A stretch of 36,289 bases of DNA, taken from positions 1 to 36,289 of the forward strand of contig JWZX01003196.1 of the NCBI GenBank assembly GCA_001275005.1, written 5' to 3'. The notes under the pieces are model-generated. The model was not told the DNA's origin. It saw only the letters and a list, made by a program, of their open reading frames with translations, and made no database searches. The position numbers were made by a program, and so were the translations under genes. Of this stretch, positions 1 to 9,390 are shown one piece after another. Source of the DNA: Chrysochromulina tobinii. Lineage: Eukaryota > Haptophyta > Prymnesiales > Chrysochromulinaceae. How positions within the stretch are numbered: the first letter of the stretch is position 1; every line of letters begins with the position of its first letter.

Positions 1-708
1 ACGTACCCCGCGCTCGTGGTGCAAGCGATGCGCACACTCGCCGACCTCGTCCACGCGTGCCCTGCCGGTGTGAATGAGCCTATGAATGAGCCTATTCGGT
101 CCCCTGCCCAGCATGCATGTGCTCACCACGGCGCCCTCGCGCTTCGCCTCCAGGTGCGGACGAGCTGCTTGCCGCGCGTGTGAGCCGCCGAGAAGGAGAT
201 CGAACGTTCACAGAGCCCGCGCTCACACGCATCCTTCACACCGGGCTGCGCACCACGTCGACTGCTCTGCGCAACTGCACACGCCATCTCTTCTTCGCAA
301 CGCTTCACGGCCACCCTGCCGCACAGCTCGCGGCAGCGGCCTCGCTCTCGCACACGGCCACTTCCGCCGCCGCCGCTGCCGCTCCTTCCGCCGCCGCCGC
401 CGCGCCCAGCGCCGCTGCGCCTCGGCCGGCGGTTACTGGCGCCCACCACGACGCCCCCGGTGCGTTCCCCGGGGCATCCCCCGGTGCGTCCTTCGGCGCG
501 GAGCGCTCGTTTGCGAGCATCGCCCTGGCGGCCCTTGGAGCTGCGGCAGAGGGCCGCGGGGGCGCCATGGTGGGCGCCGACGACGATGCTCGTGCTGCTG
601 CGGGCTGGCTGGCGAGCGGCGTGCTGTGCGCACTGATGCACAGGAACCCCGACGTGCGCCGGATGCTGCTTCGGCTGCCCGCGAGCGCGCTCGACGCGCC
701 GCTGACGA

Positions 709-746
<38 letters not shown>

Positions 747-2616
747 CCGTCGGCCGCTGCCGTTTCCGAGCCTGCCTCCGAGCGGGGCGCAGTCGTGGGC
801 ACCTCCGAGCGGGGGCGCCGTCGTGGGCACCTCCGAGCGGGGCGCCGTCGTGGGCACCACCGAGGGGGGCGCCGTCGTGGGCACTACCGAGCGGAGCTCT
901 GGCGGATTGTTCCGATGGCTCGTGGCGATGACGCTGCGTCCCGCCGACCACGCGGCGACGACGACGGCGACGTCGACGAAGACCCCCTCGCCTCTCATCC
1001 GCCTCTCGTTACTTCAGACGCTCATGGCGTGGCTGCGAGGCTCAGCGGAGGCAGTCGCACAGCTGCTCGCGCCCACGACGGCGCTACCCGCGCTGCTCGA
1101 GGCGCTCGAGGCGGCGCTCGCCGAGCCCGCGGAAGACGTGCACGTGCGAGGCCATCTGGGCGCGCTGCTCGGGCTGCTGCTCGCGACAGCGCCCACCGCC
1201 TCGTTCGAGCGTCCTGTGCTCGTACGGATGGTGCGGCGCCGTCTCGGGCTCGACCGGTACGAGGCGGCCTGGGAAGGCATGAGAGCACACGGCGCCTATG
1301 AAGCCGCTCTGGACGGGCGTGAGGAATGGTGGGCTTCGGATGAGGAGACGGACGTGCTCATGCATCGCGCCGCCTCAACCCACCAGGCCCTCCTCTATGC
1401 GGACGGCCTCGCCGCCATCCTCGAGCGCACCTACGACGCCGCGCGTGTCGTCGTCTTCGAAGCTTACGCAGAGCCGACCGAGGGCGGGAATGGCGGCACC
1501 GCGACGGCGCCCGCGACGACGCGTGCGTCGCTCGCACCATCGCTCGCACTTCGCCTGGCGGCCGCTCGCGACGGCAGCTCCACGTCGGGCGACGCCGACG
1601 CTCCGCCCGACGCTCTACCCGACGCTGCCGCCGCTGCCGCCGCTGCCGCCAAGGACGATCCGGACACTCTCGCTCTCGAGTCGTTCAAGGCGCTGGTGGT
1701 GGTGCAGGATGAGACGAACCGAACCATCACGCGCGATCTCATCGGGACCGCGGCGGCGTCGGCCAGCGGCTCGCGCGTGGGCGGCGTGCCACCGGGCCCG
1801 CGACTGCTCGACCTGTGCCCGGAGCTCAAGTTCGCTATTCTCGTGCACGTGGCGGACTTTCGGCACCTGGTGCAGGCAAGTGGCACGTGCGCCGAGCTGC
1901 GCCGCCTCGCTCTCGACGACCTCCTCTGGCACCGGCTCTACGAGGCGCGCTTTGGCGATCCACCACCCTGGGCGCGCGACGCGCACGCAGCCGCCGGCTC
2001 CGCTGCCGCTGCCGCGCCCACCGCTGCAAGCGCCGCTGCTGCTTTTCGCCGCCGCCACCAGGAGGAATTGCGCGCTGCACGGGAGGCAGAGCGCTCGCGA
2101 CGTGCAGCACGCGAGGCTGCGGCAGCAGCACGCTTCCCGCCTGGCGGCATGCCGATGGGGCCATGGCCAGGCGGCGGTGACGGCATGTTCCACGGTGGAA
2201 TGCCATACGGCGGTGGCATGGTCCCTGGCATCCTCGGTGGCGACTTTGATCGCATCCCGGGCGGAGGGCTGCCACCGCCCTTCGGTCCGAACCCCTTTGG
2301 CGGCCGCGGCGGGCCATACGGCGGTGGCGGTCTGCCATTTGGCGGTGGCGGTCTGCCATTTGGCGGTGGCGGTCTACCCGCCGGCCCCGGGGGATTCCTT
2401 CCTCCGGGCGCCGTGCCGCCCGGCGCGCGGCACGATCTGATCTCGCCCCTCCTCGATCCAGATGGCATGAGTGGCATGGGCGGCGGTCTGGGCGGTGGTA
2501 TGGGCGGCAAAGGGCGTGGGCGCGGGCGAGGCGGCGGGCGGGGTGGCTTCTTCCCAACCATGCCGGGAGGCGGCGGCGGCTTCGATGGGTGGGACCCAGC
2601 GGGTGGCATGCTTTGA
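1..2616 (+). CDS. p115/USO1 head-domain protein fused to F-box and PI31/FBXO7-like proline/glycine-rich tail (5' partial, frame breaks)
   Basis: The gene enters from the left edge: frame 1 is open from base 1 and reads TYPALVVQAMRTLADLVHAC, an armadillo-like helix. Coding then appears in frame 3 (about 160-812) and again in frame 1 (814-2616). The part at 990-1460 resembles the end of the p115/USO1/GC6 vesicle-tether head: LLQTLMAWL, GHLGALLGLLL, then RRRLGLDRYEAAWEGM, like the family's RIGxExFxxKL. An F-box-like segment follows near 1800-1950 (LLDLCPELKFAILVHV through DDLLWHRLYEARFGD). The tail (2140-2613) has PPGAVPPGAR and GGDFDRIPGG, like the proteasome-binding tails of PI31 and FBXO7, then Gly/Arg-rich RGRGRGGGRGG. 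p115 tethers ER-Golgi vesicles; F-box proteins are SCF adaptors; PI31/FBXO7 bind proteasomes. The combined role is unknown. The frame 3 to 1 switch coincides with one extra G at 811-815. The earlier switch near 150 may be a small intron or an indel. Confidence 0.65.
786..894 (+). repeat. 27-bp tandem repeat x4 containing a one-base insertion
   Basis: Four units of GGCGCCGTCGTGGGCACC plus TCCGAGCGG (with small variants) lie at 786-812, 814-840, 841-867 and 868-894. One extra G sits between units 1 and 2, making a run of five Gs at 811-815 where unit 1 has four (784-787). Every unit encodes GAVVGTSER/GAVVGTTER if the reading frame shifts by one base at that G. The array lies in a poorly conserved loop of the p115-like region. 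Confidence 0.9.
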
Positions 2617-3571
2617 TCGTCGTTTCGTCGTGGCAATGGCTGTGATCAAGGGGAGGCGGCTTAACACTTCCCGATACGTCGCCAGCCTGGTGGCTGGGGC
2701 GCACATACCTCGGCACAAACTCGGTTGGTGCGCATCGATCATAATGCGCAAAGCGGGCCCGGCTGATACTCGTCGAACTGAAGAGCGTCTGTTCGGTGCC
2801 AGTGTGTCTCCCATGGCTGGGGTCGGTGGTCCCGCGGCGGTTGAGGCGGAAGCGCAAACGCGTGGCCTGGCCTGGCACAGTGTGCCGTGCGTAACGTGTT
2901 GTCCGATGTGTGCCGATGGCGATGCGGACGCACTATGGCGGGGGATTCCGGTGCACTGCCGGGGGGGCGGGTTCGCGGATGCCGGATCGGATTTTTGCGT
3001 GGCGGTCGGCAAGCGGCCGCCCACAGAGTCTCTGCACAGTTTGGCGAGTGGGCCGTGCCCGCCGGTGCGCGGTGGGCCCCTCGCCCCTTGTCCTGTCGCT
3101 CGATCCTGCCGCACCGAACGCGAACCGCCGATTCCGCCGAGACCCGAGTTACACTTACAGAAGTACACGGTTTTAGTGTGATGTAAGTGTGATGCTGTCG
3201 GACAGTCCTCAGGGTCAGGCGGAGGGACCGGTGATTGATTCAAACTTGGAAACTAGGGCACCCGGCCTTGCGCTTACACGGCTCGTAATCAGCTGATTAA
3301 GCAGCACGGATGTACTGTATGCGCACAGAGCGCAGAACGAAACGCTGTTTTGGCGAAGAGTGGCGGTCCGCCAATTCGCTGGAGGAGTCGACCATCGGCG
3401 TGGCGGAAGGCTGCATGCCTCCTGCTCAAGAAAAGAAGGCCGCAGGTTCAGGAGCTCAGTCCACCGGCGGCTCGGCGGCACAAGATGGCGCACAGGACGG
3501 GGTGAGAAGCGTGCCGCCGCAGTGCCCTCCGCCCTGTGCATGAGCAGCCATGCACGCACGCGCGCCACAGC
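2617..3571. other. Intergenic region without a supported gene
   Basis: About 950 bases between two + strand genes. Short open frames occur on both strands, but none shows a recognisable domain or coding-like composition. GC content drops towards 3150-3320, where small A/T-rich patches (such as TGTGATGTAAGTGTGATG near 3176) could be 3' UTR or promoter sequence. No tRNA or other RNA gene was recognised. Confidence 0.5.
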
Positions 3572-4768
3572 ATGATCACGACGGCACAACTGGTTGAGCG
3601 ATCCGATGTTCCCGACTTGTGTGCGCAGGGCGATGAGTCTCGTCATCCTGCAATCCGAGGTGCAGGTGGCTCTCGTGGCAGTGCACAGGTGATTGCTGCG
3701 AATGCAGAGGCGGAGACTGGAGATGAGGAGGGTGTCACGCTCTCCGAGTTCAATCGGTGGTTGATTCATGAGGACAACTGGACGAGTGCAGAGGAGGTGC
3801 GCGAGCATTATCAGGAGGGGTCGCAGCAGCGCAAAGAGAGGGACGAGACCCATCGCGAGCGTGGAATGGAGCGACAGGCTCAGTCCATCGAACAAATGAA
3901 GCTTGCTAAAGGAAAGGTTGAGGAGCACCGCCAGAAAAACTTGGAACAGGGCAAGCAGGTGCGTGAGAAGGTGGCTGATTGGAATCGTGATGCGTACGAG
4001 GAACGCGAGGCGCACAAAAAGATCGCGCTCGCGTTGAAAAAGCAGATGAATTCCGCAGTGCGCACTAAGGAGGAGATGGACGCGTTGCTCAGCATGAAGA
4101 AGAAACTTGGCGAGGTGGTGAAGGCGGAGGATGCGAAGATCAGTGAGGCGGCCAAATCGCAGCGCGAGGAATTCCTCAAGATCAACAAGGCTCAGGTCGA
4201 GAAAGTGAAGAAGGAAACGGCAGACCAGGTGACCGAGGACGCAAAGCGCTTTTTCTTCGAGAAGCGCAAGTCTAGCGTGTCGACGATCAAGAGCGAAGAG
4301 AAGACTTGGGAGGAGGCGCGGAAAAAGGCGAGTGCCGACTTCAAGGATAAGGTTGCCCTGCTAAAGGCGAAGTCAAAATCGATCGAAGCGTCTGCGCGCG
4401 GGTCACGCAAGACGTTGCAATCGCAAAGAGCACGCGAAGCGGCCGAGATGCGAAAGCTCAAAGCAGAGCAGGCGCAATCTTTCCGGGCGGCCCAGGAGGA
4501 GCATGCCGCAACGACAAAGCAAACGGTCTACGCGGCCGTGAACCAAAAATTTGTGCAGCCGCAATCCTCGCGGCGTATGTTGCAGCATCCACACTATGCG
4601 GAGGTGACAGCAGTCGTCACCGACATCACGAGCACGATCAGCAAGGAGATCGCTCAGAGTCCACGGTGGCGACCACCGTCGGCTGCAGGTGCGGCGGCAG
4701 CCCTGGTGAGCGGAATCAAGCCGGCGGCGCTGCGCATGGCGACAAGTGCTGGAGGAACACGCAAATGA
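3572..4768 (+). CDS. Charged coiled-coil protein of unknown function
   Basis: About 398 residues. The first ATG in this frame is at 3572 (MITTAQLV); the upstream in-frame GTG at 3536 is not a likely eukaryotic start. After a short variable N-terminus comes an acidic EEGVTLSEFNRWLIHEDNW segment. From about residue 75 to 310 the protein is almost continuous Lys/Glu/Gln/Ala-rich helix (for example EEVREHYQEG, EQMKLAKGKVEEH, KKKLGEVVKAED, EEFLKINKAQVEKVKK), predicting a long coiled coil. The C-terminus is Ala/Ser/Pro-rich. No enzyme motif, membrane segment or signal peptide is visible. Structural or flagellar/cytoskeletal proteins of protists often look like this, but no family was recognised. 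Codon use is less GC-extreme than in the neighbours. Confidence 0.7.
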   Translation: MITTAQLVERSDVPDLCAQGDESRHPAIRGAGGSRGSAQVIAANAEAETGDEEGVTLSEFNRWLIHEDNWTSAEEVREHYQEGSQQRKERDETHRERGMERQAQSIEQMKLAKGKVEEHRQKNLEQGKQVREKVADWNRDAYEEREAHKKIALALKKQMNSAVRTKEEMDALLSMKKKLGEVVKAEDAKISEAAKSQREEFLKINKAQVEKVKKETADQVTEDAKRFFFEKRKSSVSTIKSEEKTWEEARKKASADFKDKVALLKAKSKSIEASARGSRKTLQSQRAREAAEMRKLKAEQAQSFRAAQEEHAATTKQTVYAAVNQKFVQPQSSRRMLQHPHYAEVTAVVTDITSTISKEIAQSPRWRPPSAAGAAAALVSGIKPAALRMATSAGGTRK

Positions 4769-5544
4769 GCACTCTACAGGCGACCGATAGGAGTACAAAG
4801 GCGACCGACAAGCAGTACAACAGTTTTTTGCTTCTCTGTAGTCATCTCGCTAGGTGGCCGTGTGTGGTCTGTGGTGCGAGGCCGAGGGTGTGCCGTGCGA
4901 TGCGTGCGGGCTCTCGTCGGGGCGTGCTCGGCTCTGTTGGGCATGGGGCGGGGTAAGATCGCGTGTGATCGCATGTGTACAAGTTGTCGTGGATAGCGTG
5001 CCGCCGTACCCCTGGCGCGGCGGCCGGCGCGGTAGGAGGCGCCGCGCGGTGGCGGGTGGGGACGCAGCGACGCACACCCCGCGGGTACCCACGTCGAGAG
5101 AGATTTGTAACTGAACAAGCTACCCACGCGTCGACATAACTCATCGTGCGAATACCGCCTCTTTGATACCGTTAGACGCATATCCTCAGATGAGATACAA
5201 GAGATCGTGAGAGTCGTCGGTTTCTGAGGCCTGTAGAGGTCTGTAGAGGTCTGTAGAGGTCTGTAGAGGTCTGTAGAGGTCTGTAGAGGTGCCTCTTTCT
5301 GAGCGTAGACGGTAGTAAGAGTGGTCTGTCGAGGTCTCGTAGAGAGACTCTTAAGTGCCACTTACGTGCCCCCCTGCCCGCGATCCTGTGCAAAACACGT
5401 CTGCCGCGCTAGCCGGCTCGTGATGAGGGTGGTTTCATTGTATCAAGACTTGAAAGCGCACGACTTCCCAGAGTTACCGGTACCGGTACTGTACTACATG
5501 TTGTTCACCGGCAGACCGTCACGACCGTCGCATTTCAGTGAATC
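4769..5544. other. Intergenic region with a 10-bp tandem repeat
   Basis: No supported gene. The stretch holds the six-copy decamer at 5231-5290 and a small palindromic patch, TTACCGGTACCGGTACTGTA, near 5475, about 70 bases before the next start codon. Open frames here are short, alternate between strands and partly consist of the repeat. Confidence 0.5.
5231..5290. repeat. CTGTAGAGGT decamer, six perfect tandem copies
   Basis: Six identical, directly repeated copies of CTGTAGAGGT with no spacers. A related GAGGTCT occurs nearby at about 5331. It lies roughly 255 bases upstream of the TIR-like gene start. A simple minisatellite; no function is evident. Confidence 0.95.
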
Positions 5545-7359
5545 ATGGGTTTCTTCGTGTCTCTCCCCAGTCGAGCAACAACCGGAACGCACCGTGCGGC
5601 ACCGCAAAGAGTGGAGATGACGCCTGAGCAAAGAGCCAAACAGCAATTTGAAATCTTCATGACTCGTGTTGGTCTCCCTCAGACGCCTGAGTTCATCGCC
5701 CAACAGGCGCATCTTCGAGAGACTCGGGAGAAAAAACACGCGGCAATAGCCCTCACGCGCCAATTGCAAATGGACGTCCCTTCTAAGAGCCAAGTCAAGC
5801 TCAAGATGCATCCTCAGCCAGAAACTGGAACACAGGTCCATTCCATGACCTGGGCATGGGCGACGACGGACAAGCAGGCCATTCGGTCAAAGTCATCAGT
5901 ACGACAGCATCGGCTGCCACCACGTCTCGCCGAATCGACCCACTCGGCCGAATCCGGTGGTTCACATCTGGCCACGCCGTGCTCCATGACGGATGCGTCA
6001 CGCTCTGAGCCATCCACTCCACGCTCGGCACCATCCGCAACATCCTCGCCACGCTCTGCACCATCCGCAACATCCGCAACATCCTCGACGCGCTCTGCAC
6101 CGCCAACGCCTCGATCGGTTGCATCATGCTCGCCTCGTCAACTCGACATGGCCAAGGCCACTTTGCGACATGCTTCTGGCGTCAAGCACAAGGAACTGCA
6201 GGAGAAGATTTTGCTGCAGCGTGGCGTGGTCTCGGCGCCCGGCGGCTTCGCGATCTCGGCGATCGGGGAGGTGGCGCAGCTAGACTTCGCCGTTCAGCGA
6301 CGCATCAGGGGGCTTCTTCCCGGATATCACGTGACGCATTCAGCGGTGAAGGATGGCGACGACAAGTCAGCCGACGGACCCGTCGGCCGAGTGGTGGCGC
6401 ACCAACCGTTTCTCGAAATCCGCGACAGCCATGGTCACGTGCTAGAGCACGCACCGCTTGCAGTGCGACCGCCTCCCTCTGTGCTGCCCACTCGCGGGCG
6501 GATGACTTGGATAAGTGGGGCGGGCTCTGTTCCTTTGACGCAAGCGCGCGTACGTCCACCGTGTTGTACAATTACCATCGAGTGCGCCCTTGCGCTTATG
6601 GACTGTGTGCGGACCACGACGACGTGGAGGGCACTGGCAGACGTGAAGGGTGCTACGGGCGTGACGATGCGAGACGTTGCCACCCACTTCTTGCGCCCGT
6701 GGACTCAGGGCACGGGGTGTTCCATCGCTTTGTTGCTCTTAGCGCTAGACGGTGGTGACGTCTATGACCCGCCACCTTTGAAGCCAGCTGATGCCTTCGT
6801 GTCATTCGCATGGGACGGCGCTGTAAGCGACTTTTTGGAAAGCTTGCATCAAATGGCTCGAGTCGTGCCACTGAGCACTCGGATCTGGGTGAGCTGCTTC
6901 AGTCTCTACTTGCCCGAAGACGCGGTAGTCGGGAGCTTGATGCATGCCGAGCAGATCGATGCCGCGTCAACCGTGATCGAGTCACGACCACGCCTCGGTC
7001 TATTCGTGGTGCACTCGAGTGCTGTCAACGTTTACTCAAGGCTGTGGGTTTTATACGAGCTGTGGTTTGCGCAACAGCTCAAGGTCAAATGCCAGGGTCT
7101 GATCGACGCGACGCGTTGGCCGGCTGAGCTGTTTTCGCTCGAGGCAGCCGCCATCGACAAGGCTCTTGAGACACTCGCTGGCGTATCGCGTTGGCAGGAC
7201 CGTGTGTTCCTGTTGCGCAATCGTCTCGCGAATGTCGAGCTCTCTGCGGTGGCGCAATCGGCGAGGACCTTCTTCGAGCAGACCCTTGAGGATCTCCGAG
7301 CGTCGCATGCACCGATGGACTTGGGACGCACGGGAAAAGAGATGATGGCCGCCGGATGA
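5545..7359 (+). CDS. TIR-like (SHAW/WxxYE-type) domain protein
   Basis: 604 residues from the ATG at 5545. Residues 1-90 are polar. About 150-195 is a Ser/Ala/Thr/Pro/Arg-rich segment with reiterated SAPSATS and TPRS. Residues 205-340 contain a globular region not recognised. From about 412 to 515 the sequence follows a pattern common in protist and algal proteins related to TIR domains: ADAFVSFAW (counterpart of FVSHAW), then RIWVSCFSLYL (counterpart of FWVDIFSVN), then RLGLFVVHSS, then RLWVLYELWFA (counterpart of RxWCLWEI), whose Glu sits where the conserved acidic residue is usual. TIR-fold domains act in signalling or as NADases. Activity here is not established, and the His/Asp of the usual motifs are replaced. 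No transmembrane segment is clear. It converges on DRG2. Confidence 0.6.
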   Translation: MGFFVSLPSRATTGTHRAAPQRVEMTPEQRAKQQFEIFMTRVGLPQTPEFIAQQAHLRETREKKHAAIALTRQLQMDVPSKSQVKLKMHPQPETGTQVHSMTWAWATTDKQAIRSKSSVRQHRLPPRLAESTHSAESGGSHLATPCSMTDASRSEPSTPRSAPSATSSPRSAPSATSATSSTRSAPPTPRSVASCSPRQLDMAKATLRHASGVKHKELQEKILLQRGVVSAPGGFAISAIGEVAQLDFAVQRRIRGLLPGYHVTHSAVKDGDDKSADGPVGRVVAHQPFLEIRDSHGHVLEHAPLAVRPPPSVLPTRGRMTWISGAGSVPLTQARVRPPCCTITIECALALMDCVRTTTTWRALADVKGATGVTMRDVATHFLRPWTQGTGCSIALLLLALDGGDVYDPPPLKPADAFVSFAWDGAVSDFLESLHQMARVVPLSTRIWVSCFSLYLPEDAVVGSLMHAEQIDAASTVIESRPRLGLFVVHSSAVNVYSRLWVLYELWFAQQLKVKCQGLIDATRWPAELFSLEAAAIDKALETLAGVSRWQDRVFLLRNRLANVELSAVAQSARTFFEQTLEDLRASHAPMDLGRTGKEMMAAG

Positions 7360-7915
7360 GAACGGCCGGGTATAGCACAGCGCGCGCGCGCTGTCGCATT
7401 TCGCGCCTCGTTTAGAGGATGTTGATCTCGGCCTCGGGTTCAAGCGGATCAGGGCGGGGGCGGATCGACACAGCCTTAGAATGCTCCTCCTGTGCATTGC
7501 CCCCGTGCCGCGCCGACCCGCCCGGAACTGCGTGTCGTGCACAACCTCTCCGCTCTCGCCACGGCCACGCGAACCGGCTACCGCGACAGCCCCATCCCGT
7601 CGGCGTCGGCGGCCTTCCCGGCGCTTTATCATTTTACGTTATCTTCCGTTCAAGGGAGCTCCAGGTCGCCACCGATTCGATTCGATTACACGCCCTCCAC
7701 CGCCGCGCGGGCGCGCGCTGGCGGCTCCGCGCCTCCCCCGCGCGGCCGGGCGGATGCGGAAGTTATCGGATTTGTCGGGATCTGAACAAAACACTCTCAC
7801 TCAATTTATCTGACTATTCAGTAAAGCTCTAGGAAGGAGGGGGATCGGGGCGACGGGGGTTCGGTTCCGTACGTTCGACGTCCGAGCGTCCCGAGCGCGT
7901 ACGGCCGTCCGAACG
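7360..7915. other. Intergenic region between convergent genes
   Basis: About 555 bases between two convergent stop codons, so presumably two 3' UTRs. A GC-rich part (7480-7760) is followed by an A/T-rich part (7770-7835). Short frames on both strands lack domain-like sequence. GATTCGATTCGATTA near 7675 resembles a tRNA B-box superficially, but no cloverleaf can be drawn. Confidence 0.5.
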
Positions 7916-9136
7916 TCATGTCTTCAGCTTGGCCTTTTCTTTCCTGTGCTGCGCCTTGCTCTTCTTCGGATCCTTCCACGCTTGCAGCTGATTGTGCGGG
8001 TCGAGCTCCTTGAGGTTGGTCTTCTTCTTGACGATCTGGATGACGTCTTCATCGTGTAACGTGTGCTTGAGTCCGACGCGCTGCGGAGTGTGCTTGACAC
8101 TCGAGCCCCAGATCATTGCGTAGTCGAAAGCGACGAGCAGCGATTTGTGCACCTGCTTGCACGCGGCCTCGACCGTGCAGCCGTGGCGCCCATGGGTGAG
8201 CACGAGCGGGTCATCGAAGTCGGGCTTCACGCCTTGCTTCTTCGTGTAGACGCGTGTCAAGCCGAGGTACTCCCAGAGCTTCTCCTTGAAGGCTTCGTGG
8301 TTGAGGCCCATCTGACATGAGAGCACCATCGTGTGGGGCATCGAGCACACGCGCTCGCACTCTTCGATCGAGGTCATGTCGATCTTGTTGTACACGTACA
8401 GGCAGCGGACATACTTGCGGTTCCCCTCAATGATGTCGATAAACTGGTCGATTGTGCAGTCCTCGCGGAACAAGACCTCAGCCGAGTGGATCTTGTACTC
8501 GTGCAGGAGCTGCTTCACGTCCGTCTCGGTAATGTTGACCAGCTGGCACGAGGCGGAGATGGAGACATTGCCGTCCTTCTTGCGCTTGAAGTACACATTC
8601 GGCGGCCGTTGGTTGAGCCGGATGCCGACGACGTCAAGCTCGTGCTCGAGCAGCTGCCGCTGGCGGTCCGCCTTCCCAGAGCCCGCGTCGACCACCAAGA
8701 GGATGAGGTCGCACGACTTGGCGACGCCGATGACCTGCCGGCCGCGGCCCTTGCCTTCAGAAGCGCCCTCGATGATCCCCGGCAAGTCGAGCAGCTGTAT
8801 CCTCGTATTCTTGTAGTCGATGATTCCCGGGATGCACGTAAGTGTTGTGAACTCATATGAGGCCGCTTCCGACTTTGTCGCGGTGAATGTGCTCAGGATG
8901 GTCGACTTACCAACGGACGGAAAGCCTATCAGCGCCACGCGCGCGTCGCCGACCTTCTCGACATCGAACCCCGTGCCTTCCTGTGGTCCACCCGTCTTTG
9001 GACCCGCGAGCAGCTCGGTGCGGTACTTTGCGAGCTTCGCCCTGAGCGAGCACAGGTGGCTCATCGTCGCTTTGTTGATCTGCGTACGCGAGATCTCCTT
9101 CTCAATGTCCTTGATCTTCTCGACAAGCGTCGACAT
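7916..9136 (-). CDS. DRG2: Developmentally regulated GTP-binding protein 2 (DRG2)
   Basis: OBG/HflX-superfamily GTPase that binds ribosomes together with a DFRP/RWDD1 partner and is thought to act in translation. About 406 residues from the ATG at 9136 (MSTLVEKIKDIEKEI), matching the family's usual N-terminus. A longer reading would begin with GTG at 9199, and the frame is closed by a stop at 9212. Visible motifs are G1 GFPSVGKS, switch region YEFTTLTCIPG, G3 LLDLPGIIEG with GKGRGRQVI, G4 NKID, an SCQM region at G5, and a C-terminal TGS domain ending in HTLHDEDVIQIVKK. DARVALIGFP and YEFTTLTCIPG favour DRG2 over DRG1. A basic extension of about 30 residues (KKSKAQHRKEKAKLKT) follows the TGS domain and is longer than usual. 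Intact and single-exon. Confidence 0.95.
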   Translation of the reverse strand: MSTLVEKIKDIEKEISRTQINKATMSHLCSLRAKLAKYRTELLAGPKTGGPQEGTGFDVEKVGDARVALIGFPSVGKSTILSTFTATKSEAASYEFTTLTCIPGIIDYKNTRIQLLDLPGIIEGASEGKGRGRQVIGVAKSCDLILLVVDAGSGKADRQRQLLEHELDVVGIRLNQRPPNVYFKRKKDGNVSISASCQLVNITETDVKQLLHEYKIHSAEVLFREDCTIDQFIDIIEGNRKYVRCLYVYNKIDMTSIEECERVCSMPHTMVLSCQMGLNHEAFKEKLWEYLGLTRVYTKKQGVKPDFDDPLVLTHGRHGCTVEAACKQVHKSLLVAFDYAMIWGSSVKHTPQRVGLKHTLHDEDVIQIVKKKTNLKELDPHNQLQAWKDPKKSKAQHRKEKAKLKT

Positions 9137-9390
9137 ATCTGCGTCGAATTGCCGTAAGGACTCGCGCGCGCGGCGCACGTCTTCTTGCAGATCTGCCACA
9201 CGATCGGAGCCTCACACAAGTCCGCAAAGTCAACACTTCTGTGAACGTGTAATTGGAATCACATCTGAAACATATTAATCCCGAACCGCCTGTGCAGACT
9301 TCTATCGAGACCGCTTTTCTATGTAATAAGTTCTGCAATCTCTCTCCACTATCCGACCAGGTGCTCGCCGTCCGGCTCCCGGCTGGCCGT
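9137..9390. promoter_or_regulatory. Divergent promoter region of DRG2 and the CS-domain gene
   Basis: The two most likely start codons (9136 on the minus strand and 9391 on the plus strand) are about 254 bases apart and face away from each other. The centre (9220-9350) is clearly more A/T-rich than flanking coding DNA. Both 5' UTRs and a shared promoter must fit here. No TATA or CCAAT motif is convincing. Confidence 0.5.

Noticed and set aside
1835-2878. 347-aa minus-strand ORF under the PI31-like tail
   Set aside because: Arg/His/Ser-rich composition without domain signal; a typical GC-rich antisense shadow.
2471-3181. 236-aa plus-strand ORF after the F-box gene
   Set aside because: Begins in a different frame inside that gene and shows no domain or constrained composition.
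7670-7700. tRNA-like T-loop (GATTCGATTC)
   Set aside because: No acceptor or anticodon stem can be formed around it.
7419-7832. 137-aa plus-strand ORF between convergent genes
   Set aside because: Composition differs between halves, no domain, and three overlapping frames are open due to GC-rich sequence.
9137-9199. Longer DRG2 N-terminus starting at 9199
   Set aside because: It would start with GTG; family members begin at the sequence corresponding to the ATG at 9136, and the frame closes at 9212.
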